From an uncultured Thalassotalea sp. (GTDB lineage Bacteria; Pseudomonadota; Gammaproteobacteria; Enterobacterales; Alteromonadaceae): a DNA stretch of 64,000 bases. The DNA lies in assembly GCA_947502355.1 (NCBI GenBank), contig CANMZP010000001.1, forward strand, positions 1-64,000, read 5' to 3'. Of this stretch, positions 37,342 to 45,340 are shown one piece after another. The notes under the pieces were generated by a model, which was not told where the DNA came from, did no database searches, and saw only the letters and a list, made by a program, of their open reading frames with translations. Position 1 is the first letter of the stretch; each line of letters begins with the position of its first letter. The position numbers were made by a program, and so were the translations under genes.

Positions 37342-38013
37342 TTAACCTTGGCTTGTTTGCATGTGTTCGATATACAATTCTACGCGACGATTTAAACTAC
37401 GACCTTGCTCGGTGTTGTTATCAGCAATTGGAGCCTTTTCACCTTTACCAAAAGCTTTAATACGGTTTGTTGCCACACCTTGAGCTTCTAACACTTTAAA
37501 AACCGACATGGCGCGATTAATTGATAATGTTTCGTTCGCGGTATTAGAACCAACGCTATCCGTGTGCCCTACCACTTTAATTAAGGTATTCGGGTTACGT
37601 GCTAATACCTCTGAAACCACACTTAATGTTTCAACAAACGATGGCATTACCTGATACTGATTGGTTGCAAACGTGATGTTTGATGGCATGATTAACTTAA
37701 TTACCCCGGCACTGTCACGTACCACTTGAATACCACTGTTATAGAGTTTCTGGCGTAATTCGTCTTCTTGTTGGTCCATGTTATTACCAATAGCGGCACC
37801 AATACCCGTACCAATAGCTGCGCCAATGGCTGTTGCTTCAGAATCTTTACCAATAACATTACCTAATACACCACCAACAACCGCGCCAATACCAGCACCT
37901 TTTGTGGTTTTATTTACTCTTTCTTCGCCAGTATATGGGTCAACCGACGTCGTTTGACAACCTGATAACAACAGCATTGAACAAATAACGGATGAAAGTA
38001 CAATTTTTTTCAC
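37342..38013 (-). CDS. OmpA-family lipoprotein with glycine zipper (YiaD-like)
   Basis: The 223-residue protein starts with a lipoprotein signal (LLLSGCQ, lipid-attached cysteine ~19). A glycine-zipper stretch follows (GAGIGAVVGGVLGNVIG and ATAIGAAIGTGIGAAIG, ~39-78) and then an OmpA C-terminal peptidoglycan-binding domain (~100-218) with VVGHTDSVGSNTANETLS and RAMSVFKVL, ending NRRVELYI. It would be anchored in the outer membrane and grip peptidoglycan. The arrangement is that of E. coli YiaD. The start is GTG with AGGATCC before it. Confidence 0.92.
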   Translation of the reverse strand: MKKIVLSSVICSMLLLSGCQTTSVDPYTGEERVNKTTKGAGIGAVVGGVLGNVIGKDSEATAIGAAIGTGIGAAIGNNMDQQEDELRQKLYNSGIQVVRDSAGVIKLIMPSNITFATNQYQVMPSFVETLSVVSEVLARNPNTLIKVVGHTDSVGSNTANETLSINRAMSVFKVLEAQGVATNRIKAFGKGEKAPIADNNTEQGRSLNRRVELYIEHMQTSQG

Positions 38014-38101
38014 GATAGGATCCTTTTTCTTTTTGGGAAATCTAATTTTGAAAGCATTATGCCACGTTTAATCTGAATATCACCTGAATAAAATACTTAA
38101 T

Positions 38102-38581
38102 TTAGGCCGATTTGATATAGCTTATTAAGCCAGCAGAGGCATCTTCAATAAGATCAAGCACAAATTCAAAACCACCGCTGCCACCATAATACGGATCAGG
38201 CACTTCCTGTTCGCTATAATTTTCGGCATAATGCAAAAACAATTTCACTTTGTGTTTATGCTCATCAGGTGCCATGGCCATCAAATTATCGAAATTCTCC
38301 TGATCCATCGCCAGCAATTGTGAAAATTGCTCAAAATCATTTACTACGACTTTACGGGCACTGATGCCTTTAAAGGCATAACCACGTGCTTGACCTGCTT
38401 TAATCGAACGACTATCAGGTGGGTTGCCTTTGTGGTAACCAATGGTTCCGGCCGAGTCGATATGTAAGTTCAAGCCTGATTGTACCGATTTAGCCCGAAA
38501 TACCGCTTCCGCAGAGGGTGAACGGCAAATGTTGCCCATGCAGACAAACAGGACCGAGGTGATTTTATTGTCTTGAGTCAC
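38102..38581 (-). CDS. Low-molecular-weight protein tyrosine phosphatase
   Basis: The 159-residue protein has the LMW-PTP active-site loop VCMGNICRSPSAE (~13-25; C-x5-R-S with nucleophile cysteine and arginine) and the general-acid motif PDPYYGG (~127-133). It dephosphorylates phosphotyrosine or small phosphate esters. Unlike Wzb-type enzymes it is not next to a tyrosine kinase or a polysaccharide locus here. The start is GTG at 38581 with AGGAA 7 bp upstream. It runs on the same strand as the OmpA-like gene, 88 bp away. Confidence 0.93.
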   Translation of the reverse strand: MTQDNKITSVLFVCMGNICRSPSAEAVFRAKSVQSGLNLHIDSAGTIGYHKGNPPDSRSIKAGQARGYAFKGISARKVVVNDFEQFSQLLAMDQENFDNLMAMAPDEHKHKVKLFLHYAENYSEQEVPDPYYGGSGGFEFVLDLIEDASAGLISYIKSA

Positions 38582-38696
38582 GATTAAATTCCTGAATAAG
38601 TGCTTTGCTTTATCTCTATAAAAACATTAACCGATTTTTTACTCAAATCCTAGCGATTACATTTAACGGTAAAATAGGTTCATAACGGACAGTAGA

Positions 38697-38731
38697 AAAT
38701 AAACAGAGTCAGAATCAAACTCTGTTTATTT
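38697..38731 (-). terminator. Terminator of the acidic lipoprotein gene
   Basis: AAATAAACAGAGT and ACTCTGTTTATTT form a perfect 13-bp stem around a 9-base loop, beginning 19 bp beyond the stop codon at 38750. Confidence 0.8.
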
Positions 38732-38749
38732 CCCTATTTATGCTCGCGC

Positions 38750-40240
38750 TTATTGATCGAGCAACGTTAATGAATAGCCGGTTAACGAGCTTGTATCTTC
38801 TTGCAGCAAAATAAACTTCTCACCGCTGTTTTCATCGAGGGTTAGTTCCATGCTCCCTAAAATGACGTCACTGCTGTCAATCGTTGTAAGCGCAAATACC
38901 TGATACGTATTATTGAGTAAATCAATGGTACTGCTGTTGGCAAACGATGTTGTAGCTTGCAATGGTGTGGTTTCAATTAATTCGTCATTGCGAACAAAAT
39001 ACACTGTAACCACATTAAAGTCATCGTGATCGACCAAGTTTATAACTCGTACCTGATGATCATATATGCCTTGATTGATGCTATTTTCAACCACAAGAGA
39101 ATTGATGGTAATTTCAATTTCATCGACATAACCATCTCCATCTTCATCAACATCACCGTCTCCATCATGATCAACATTTTCTTCATTTAAATACAAAAAC
39201 ACCGACTTATTGCTATTTTCATTCAAGGTTAATAAATGGTTTTGCAAAATTGGCGTTTCTGATTGGTCAGTAAGATAAATACTGTAATCGCCTTTTTCGA
39301 TGTTAAACATTTCACTAAAGTCTCCCATCATAATGCTTTCTTTAAACACTAGGTCTTGACTGGAATTTAAATTAAAGTTGATGGTGCCATTATAATCTGG
39401 GAGTAACTCATGCTGCTTAATCGCATTAAACACTTTAAAGTTTGCATCGGCTTGGCTGTCGGGGTAACTGGCTAGACTGGCTAAGGATATTTTGTCCATA
39501 ATTATCCCGGAATGCTCATCATCACTGTAGCGTAAGCTCAGAATATATTGTGAGGAATATGGGAAATCAATGTCTTGGGACTGATAGATCACCTCATCGC
39601 TTCCTGGCTCCGTAATGTAAAAAACATAACTGTCTTGTTCAAACTTCATGTTGTCGGATAATTCTGCATAATGAAACGCACCAACCAACTGTGCTTCATT
39701 GAACGTTTCATCATCTTCAGACATGTAAAGATCTAAGCCTTGGTCATTGGCACGCATGTTCAATATTTGCACATTAAATAAGTCATCATCATCGTCCTCT
39801 TCATCATCGATAATTTCAACATCATAATGGCGTATTGTTGGCGCAGAAACATCGCCATCCATCACCACAAAGTTAATCATATCGTCCTTTATCTCAATAC
39901 TACTCTCATGGACAATCGCTAAATCATCACGATCACTGCTGTCGCCATCTTGCCAAGCTAATTCAAAGAAATACTCATTTTTAGGGACTTCATAAATACC
40001 ACTTGATTGTGCATAGCCAACACTGTGATAAGTTATTTCATGTTCATCATCGTCGTCTTCATCAAGATCTTCATCCAATGTAAAGTAAATGTCGGGTGAA
40101 TTGGCTGACGTATTATAAAAGTTGATGTAACCAGACGAATCACTGCTACTGCTGCTATCTGAACCACAACCCGTGAGAATGAGTAAAGAAAACAAAAAAA
40201 TAAAAGGACTGTGTGCCCAGCGTGGAAAATGTAAATTCAT
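38750..40240 (-). CDS. Acidic DUF4397-like lipoprotein
   Basis: The ~496-residue protein has a lipoprotein signal peptide (FLFSLLILTGCGSD, lipid cysteine ~25) and then repeated beta-rich segments such as GYINFYNTSANSPDIYFTL that loosely resemble DUF4397. It is very acidic: LDEDLDEDDDDEHE near 60, DDEEDDDDD near 147, and DHDGDGDVDEDGDGYVDE near 357, which looks like Ca2+-binding type-3 (EF-hand-like) loops. The likely location is the outer membrane. Role unknown; surface adhesion or calcium-dependent structure would fit. The start at 40240 is favoured because GGAG precedes it; an ATG at 40252 is possible. The divergent gap upstream holds the 45-bp repeat array. Confidence 0.7.
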   Translation of the reverse strand: MNLHFPRWAHSPFIFLFSLLILTGCGSDSSSSSDSSGYINFYNTSANSPDIYFTLDEDLDEDDDDEHEITYHSVGYAQSSGIYEVPKNEYFFELAWQDGDSSDRDDLAIVHESSIEIKDDMINFVVMDGDVSAPTIRHYDVEIIDDEEDDDDDLFNVQILNMRANDQGLDLYMSEDDETFNEAQLVGAFHYAELSDNMKFEQDSYVFYITEPGSDEVIYQSQDIDFPYSSQYILSLRYSDDEHSGIIMDKISLASLASYPDSQADANFKVFNAIKQHELLPDYNGTINFNLNSSQDLVFKESIMMGDFSEMFNIEKGDYSIYLTDQSETPILQNHLLTLNENSNKSVFLYLNEENVDHDGDGDVDEDGDGYVDEIEITINSLVVENSINQGIYDHQVRVINLVDHDDFNVVTVYFVRNDELIETTPLQATTSFANSSTIDLLNNTYQVFALTTIDSSDVILGSMELTLDENSGEKFILLQEDTSSLTGYSLTLLDQ

Positions 40241-40462
40241 ATATAACTCCATGGAATTTATTATTGAAGCCGTTAACCGGCGTAATGTGTAAATAATTTA
40301 CGAGTGCTATATAGAAGGCGCAAAGCACAAAATGTTCACTTCATTACAAATCATTTACCCATCTTTACAGTTCCTTACACAGACCACCTAAAGAACCGCA
40401 GCCGAGTTGAACACAGACGACTGTAAGTGACTTAGCAAATTAGTTGCCAATCCATTTATCAA

Positions 40463-40791
40463 TTACAGTGGGTGGCTTGATAAACGCGATATCCATTACA
40501 GTGGGTGGCTTGGGTATTTAAGTGTCGAGATTTATATCCATTACAGTGGGTGGCTTAGCTATTTAGGTGCCGAGATTTATATCCATTACAGTGGGTGGCT
40601 TGGGTATTTATGTGTCGAGATTTATATCCATTACAGTGGGTGGCTTAGCTATTTAGGTGTCGAGATTTATATCCATTACAGTGGGTGGCTTAACTATTTA
40701 GGTGTCGAGATTTATATCCATTACAGTGGGTGGCTTAGCTATTTAGGTATCGAGGTTTCTATCCATTACAGTGGGTGGCTTGATAAACGCG
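40463..40791 (+). repeat. 45-bp tandem repeat array with TTACAGTGGGTGGCTT core (8 copies)
   Basis: Eight copies of TTACAGTGGGTGGCTT start at 40463, 40496, 40541, 40586, 40631, 40676, 40721 and 40766. The first step is 33 bp and the other six are exactly 45 bp. Core bases are invariant; the filler (TAGCTATTTAGGTGTCGAG) varies mildly, with a GGG/AGC alternation in copies 2-5. The first and last copies both run into TTGATAAACGCG (40477-40488 and 40780-40791), so both array edges have the same flank. The same core occurs inverted and direct at 7189-7375. It fills the gap between the divergent lipoprotein and MoxR genes (40241-40880); the rest of the gap has nothing else recognised. Full-unit conservation argues against CRISPR. 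Confidence 0.95.
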
Positions 40792-40880
40792 TTTTTATCT
40801 CTCTGAAAACAAAACAATTAAAACTGGTCACAAATAGTGTTAACGTATGCTAGTTGTTTAAATAAAGGATAAACGTTGTC

Positions 40881-41831
40881 ATGCAGTCTCTGGTTCGTGC
40901 GATTTTAAATCAAGTCAATTCGGTGGTTATTGGTAAACCTCAAGAAGTTAAATTATCCATCGCCTGTCTGCTTGCCAAAGGCCATATCTTAATTGAAGAC
41001 TTACCCGGTATGGGTAAAACCACTTTGGCGCAAGTGCTGGCTAAAACATTAGGGCTTAGCTACCAACGAAGTCAGTTTACCAGTGATTTATTGCCCGCCG
41101 ATGTGATTGGTGTTTCCATTTTCAATCCTGATTTAAAACAATTTGAATTACATAAAGGGGCGATATTTAATCAATTAGTCCTCGCCGATGAAATTAACCG
41201 TGCCAGCCCGAAAACACAAAGTGCTTTGTTAGAAGCCATGGAAGAGCGTCAGGTAAGTATTGATGGCACCACACATGCCCTACCCAAGCCATTTTTTGTT
41301 ATTGCCACACAAAATCCACTATTTCATTCTGGTACATACCCTTTGCCTGAGTCGCAATTAGACCGGTTTATGATGCGCATTTCCTTAGGCTTTCCAAATC
41401 TTGAGGCAGAAAAACACATCTTACTTAATGACTTTAGCACCACGTTTTTAGCCGACCTAAATGCCTGCATTAGTGCCGAGCAACTCGAAGCAATGCAACT
41501 GGAGGTAAACCGTGTTGACGCAAGTGAAGCGATTTTGGAGTACATTATTGCATTGTGCCAAGTAAGCCGAGACGCGGAAACACAAGCCAAACCTTTGTCA
41601 CCTCGTGCTGGTAAAGCATTGCTTAATGCCGCCAAAGCTTGGGCGTTTATGGACCAACGTCATTATGTCATTCCAGAAGATGTGCAAGCAGTATTTGAGG
41701 CGGTATGTCTGCATCGTATGGAGTTAGACAGTAGTGGTCATTATTCACAACCATCTGAAGGCGAAAAACTTGGGCTCGCACAGGTAATATTAAATCAAGT
41801 CGATGTTCTTAACCCATTTGACGTACATTAA
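40881..41831 (+). CDS. MoxR-family AAA+ ATPase
   Basis: The 316-residue AAA+ ATPase has Walker A EDLPGMGKTTLAQ (~40-52), Walker B LVLADEINRASPKTQSALLEAM (shown as LADEINRASPKTQ, ~103-115), sensor 1 ATQNPLFHSGTYPLPESQLDR and the C-terminal lid PLSPRAGKALL. MoxR ATPases act as chaperones or assembly factors. It is the first gene of the MoxR-DUF58-transglutaminase operon, whose next gene starts 11 bp later. The repeat array ends 90 bp before the ATG. Confidence 0.93.
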   Translation: MQSLVRAILNQVNSVVIGKPQEVKLSIACLLAKGHILIEDLPGMGKTTLAQVLAKTLGLSYQRSQFTSDLLPADVIGVSIFNPDLKQFELHKGAIFNQLVLADEINRASPKTQSALLEAMEERQVSIDGTTHALPKPFFVIATQNPLFHSGTYPLPESQLDRFMMRISLGFPNLEAEKHILLNDFSTTFLADLNACISAEQLEAMQLEVNRVDASEAILEYIIALCQVSRDAETQAKPLSPRAGKALLNAAKAWAFMDQRHYVIPEDVQAVFEAVCLHRMELDSSGHYSQPSEGEKLGLAQVILNQVDVLNPFDVH

Positions 41832-41842
41832 GATCATTAAAC

Positions 41843-42820
41843 ATGCAGCTCACCCCAACAAAGCTTAAGCAGCAATTAGAAAAAACGTTTAACTATAAAA
41901 TGAATGCTTGGTTAGTACGTCGCATTCCAGTGTCGAGTGAACATCAATTAAGCAGTCAGAATATCTTTATTCTGCCTAGCCGCTTTGGCATTGCTTTTTT
42001 GTTATTTATTTTGCTGCTATTTTTAATGGCCACCAATTATCAGAATAATCTGATCATGCTGTTCAGTTACCTAATGGCAAGTCTATTTATTACCGCAATG
42101 TTGAAGAGTTTTTTTAATCTATCGGGGTTAAAGGTTAAAGCACAAAGCGAAATATACGGCCATACCGATACCGATTTATTTTATACCATCAGCTTATCGT
42201 CACAAACGCCCCGCTACGCTTTAAACCTGCAATTTGATCAACAACCTAAAACCTATATTCCTTGTTGTGAAGTGGGGACAAGCAAAATTAAAGTGTCTTT
42301 TCAAAGCGCATTACGTGGTCGCTATAAACCTGGTCGATTGCGAATTTCGAGTGCGTATTGTTTTGGCTTATTTACCACTTGGACACGCCTAGACTTTAAC
42401 TGTCAGGCAATTATTTACCCAAAACAAACCATCATCACGGGCCATTTGGCCGCGCTATCTGCTATCGAGGAATCCCCACAAGTAACCTCTAGCGACCAAC
42501 CTGGCATGGATGAATTTTATCAACTTAAAAGCTATTCCCAGGGTGAGCCGCTATCGCGTGTTGCCTGGAAACAATTTGCCAAAGGGCAAGGCAAAATGAG
42601 CAAAGAATATCAACAGCAACAAGGTGAGTTGAGGTGGTTAAAACTCACTGATATGCCTGCAAACCATGTTGAGATAAAATTGCAGCAACTTAGTTATTTG
42701 ATTATTGAATACAGCAATATGGGCAAAGCCTTTGGTGTTGATTTGGGATATTGCACCATCGCCATAAATACCGGGGCTATTCATAAACAAACTTGCTTAA
42801 CGGCATTGGCCGATTATTAA
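41843..42820 (+). CDS. DUF58 domain membrane protein
   Basis: The 325-residue protein has two adjacent membrane helices (~49-67 and ~72-88: FGIAFLLFILLLFLMATNY and LIMLFSYLMASLFITAM), then a beta-rich region and the DUF58 signature PGMDEFYQLKSYSQGEPLSRV followed by AWKQFAKG (~222-250). DUF58 genes almost always accompany MoxR ATPases. It probably sits in the inner membrane as partner of MoxR and the transglutaminase. Function in this group is not established. The next gene (42835) starts 14 bp downstream. Confidence 0.9.
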   Translation: MQLTPTKLKQQLEKTFNYKMNAWLVRRIPVSSEHQLSSQNIFILPSRFGIAFLLFILLLFLMATNYQNNLIMLFSYLMASLFITAMLKSFFNLSGLKVKAQSEIYGHTDTDLFYTISLSSQTPRYALNLQFDQQPKTYIPCCEVGTSKIKVSFQSALRGRYKPGRLRISSAYCFGLFTTWTRLDFNCQAIIYPKQTIITGHLAALSAIEESPQVTSSDQPGMDEFYQLKSYSQGEPLSRVAWKQFAKGQGKMSKEYQQQQGELRWLKLTDMPANHVEIKLQQLSYLIIEYSNMGKAFGVDLGYCTIAINTGAIHKQTCLTALADY

Positions 42821-42834
42821 AGGGGCTAGCAACG

Positions 42835-44883
42835 ATGTTTTCTCTTCCCAACCATCTGGCCTGGTTTGTACTGCTCAGCCAAATCATTAATATTGCCTTA
42901 GTAAGTGCCGAGTTAAGCATTTGGTTGCTCGCCGTCATCGTAATAAGCTTGCTATGGCGCGTGCTTATTATCGCCAACAAATTACCGAAAGCCCGACGTT
43001 TCATGGTCATATTATTGGCCATAACCGGTTGTGCCATTATTGCGATTAATGGCCGGCAATTGGGTTTATTATCCGCTATGCTGCACTTGTTATCCTTATC
43101 TTATGCGTTAAAAACACTGGAATTAAACAGTCGCAAAGACTTTTATCAATTCATTGTGTTGGGCTTGTTTATTTGTGCGGGGGCATTTTTATTTCAACAA
43201 TCGTTAGGGTTCAGCGTTATGGTTGCCTTGGCGGTGATCATTAACTTTGCGGTGTTACTACAGTACTTTTCAATCAATACCCCATACCATATTAATGTAA
43301 AACAAAGCACTAAGATGCTGTTGCAGAGTTTACCTTTAGCGATTGTGCTGTTTGTCGTGTTTCCAAGGCTCGAGCCATTTTGGCAAGTTCCTATGGCAAA
43401 ATCAGCAACCACGGGGCTTTCTGATAATGTGGCACCGGGCGACATCGCCAATTTAGCAAAATCTAATGAATTAGCCTTTCGAGTCAACTTTATCGGCGAT
43501 ATTCCAGCTTACCCTCAGCGCTACTGGCGAGCATTGGTGATGGATGAATATACGGGCAAACAATGGCAACGATCACGTGATAAGAAGCTGTCTGACTGGC
43601 TTGATATCCGCAACAATCAATCCTTTTCACCTACCGTATCGGGTCCGGCTTTTGATTATCAAGTGATTGCAGAGCCTAGCTTTAAACGTTGGCTATTTGC
43701 ATTGGATGTTGCCAAGTTAAGTCATGAGAATCGTTCGGTGTCGTCAATTAATATGCGCCCAGACTACAGCTTGCAAAATAAAAACATTATAAGTAAAGCA
43801 ATCAGTTACGATGTCAGTAGTTTTTATACAACGGCAATGGATGTGAATTTAAATCCGCTAATAAGGCATCGAACCCTTAATTACCCAAAAGGCAGCAACC
43901 CAAAGCTCGAGCAAGAAGGACAACGATTAAAACAGGCTTTTAAAAACCCACAAGCCATTATTAAAAACGTATTAGCGCGTTTTTCAGAGCAGGCGTATTA
44001 CTATACTCTCAAGCCACCTCTGCTGCAGAACAACAGCCTTGATCAGTTTTACTTTTCTACCAAAGCCGGATTTTGTGCGCATTACGCCAGTGCTTTTACC
44101 TTTTTAATGCGTGCTGCCGGGATCCCGGCGCGAATGGTCACCGGATATATGGGGGGAGAATATAACCCCGACGGTAATTACTTTTCAATTTACCAGTCTG
44201 ACGCCCATGCTTGGTCGGAAGTTTGGCTTGAAGGCAAAGGCTGGCAACGCATCGACCCTACCGCTGCGGTCGACCCTTTGCGCGTTGAACAAGGTTTTTC
44301 AGAGAGTTTAAGCGCCGAGCAAAACAGTTTAAATAATGAGTATTTTAACTTGCGAAGCTATAAGAGTTTTCAGCTGCTAAATACCCTCAGGCTTAAACTT
44401 GCCACCATTGACTATCAATGGACGCTTTGGGTTGTTGGCTACTCCAGTAAAAAACAATTTGATTTGCTTTCGAGTTGGTTTGGGCGAATGACATCTTGGA
44501 AAACGGGTTTAATCATGGCCATCAGCCTCATTTTTGTAATGTTCATGCTTTGGTATTTGCAAAGGCATCAACGTGTTAAACACAAGCAAAAGCCTTGGCT
44601 AAACCTCTATCAACAAGGCTTAGCGCTTTTGGCCAAACATAATTTACATAAAAACAAATCCGTGGCGGTTATTGCGTTTAGTGATCATGTGTTCACGATT
44701 TCGGATGGGGTTCTACCGGCTTTTAGGGCGCTTAGTCGCGACTTTAGTGAGCTAGAATATCGCCAAGCATCGCCACAAAGGCAAAAGCAATTAGTGCTCA
44801 ATATGCAGCAACATATTGCTTTACTCAAAACGCAATTGCGTCACTATAAAGCGGTTCCTAACCAAACAGATAGGTCCGTTTAG
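42835..44883 (+). CDS. TgpA-like membrane transglutaminase
   Basis: The 682-residue protein has several membrane helices over the first ~190 residues, a periplasmic domain, and a transglutaminase-like core with catalytic Cys in AGFCAHYASAFTFLMRAAG (~400), His in QSDAHAWSEVWLEG and Asp in IDPTAAVDP; a further helix (LIMAISLIFVMFMLWYL) follows. It resembles P. aeruginosa TgpA. It completes the MoxR-DUF58-TgpA operon. The ATG at 42835 is chosen; an in-frame TTG at 42793 would overlap DUF58 by 28 bp. Its stop overlaps the convergent small membrane gene by 4 bp. Confidence 0.9.
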   Translation: MFSLPNHLAWFVLLSQIINIALVSAELSIWLLAVIVISLLWRVLIIANKLPKARRFMVILLAITGCAIIAINGRQLGLLSAMLHLLSLSYALKTLELNSRKDFYQFIVLGLFICAGAFLFQQSLGFSVMVALAVIINFAVLLQYFSINTPYHINVKQSTKMLLQSLPLAIVLFVVFPRLEPFWQVPMAKSATTGLSDNVAPGDIANLAKSNELAFRVNFIGDIPAYPQRYWRALVMDEYTGKQWQRSRDKKLSDWLDIRNNQSFSPTVSGPAFDYQVIAEPSFKRWLFALDVAKLSHENRSVSSINMRPDYSLQNKNIISKAISYDVSSFYTTAMDVNLNPLIRHRTLNYPKGSNPKLEQEGQRLKQAFKNPQAIIKNVLARFSEQAYYYTLKPPLLQNNSLDQFYFSTKAGFCAHYASAFTFLMRAAGIPARMVTGYMGGEYNPDGNYFSIYQSDAHAWSEVWLEGKGWQRIDPTAAVDPLRVEQGFSESLSAEQNSLNNEYFNLRSYKSFQLLNTLRLKLATIDYQWTLWVVGYSSKKQFDLLSSWFGRMTSWKTGLIMAISLIFVMFMLWYLQRHQRVKHKQKPWLNLYQQGLALLAKHNLHKNKSVAVIAFSDHVFTISDGVLPAFRALSRDFSELEYRQASPQRQKQLVLNMQQHIALLKTQLRHYKAVPNQTDRSV

Positions 44884-45236
44884 TGCGCTAATACGCTTAA
44901 GATATACACCATATTTAATTCATAAATAAGCAGGCTGAGAAACACGCTCATAAACAAAGCTAACATAAAGGACGTGTTTTTGATTTTCGGTGAACTTTGG
45001 TTTTTCAAGTTTTTAAAAAGCCAAACCACATTCAGAACATACAAACTAATAAAGAGTGCGAAGGTTAATGTCATTAGCAGCTCTTTTAAATAGTAATGTT
45101 CAAAGAGCGTCAGTTTGGCGCTCTTTATTTGTGGTATAACGAGTAATATAACCAGACATAGACCTAAGTTTCGTAAATAATCGAAAAAGGTTTTAATGTC
45201 GTCTTTATGTTCGCCTACAAGCAATGCCTTCTTCAT
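44880..45236 (-). CDS. Hypothetical three-helix membrane protein
   Basis: The 118-residue protein is unrecognised. It has three predicted membrane helices (~23-35, ~54-72, ~90-112: LCLVILLVIPQI, LMTLTFALFISLYVLNVVWL, FMLALFMSVFLSLLIYEL). No known domain is seen. It converges on the tgpA-like gene with a 4-bp overlap of stop codons. An AATGAGT...ACTCATT inverted repeat lies just upstream of its start near 45240-45258. It could be a small inner-membrane accessory protein. Confidence 0.55.
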   Translation of the reverse strand: MKKALLVGEHKDDIKTFFDYLRNLGLCLVILLVIPQIKSAKLTLFEHYYLKELLMTLTFALFISLYVLNVVWLFKNLKNQSSPKIKNTSFMLALFMSVFLSLLIYELNMVYILSVLAH

Positions 45237-45340
45237 CCTAAATGAGTACCTAACTCATTAAATAATAGGATAAAAATCAAATGTTGTGGGGTTTGTCGTA
45301 TTTTATCAGACAATTATTTTTGTTAATCAATAAAGTACAT

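Noticed and set aside
40463-40791. CRISPR array
   Set aside because: The whole 45-bp unit, including the filler between cores, is conserved; there are no unique spacers and no cas genes in the window.
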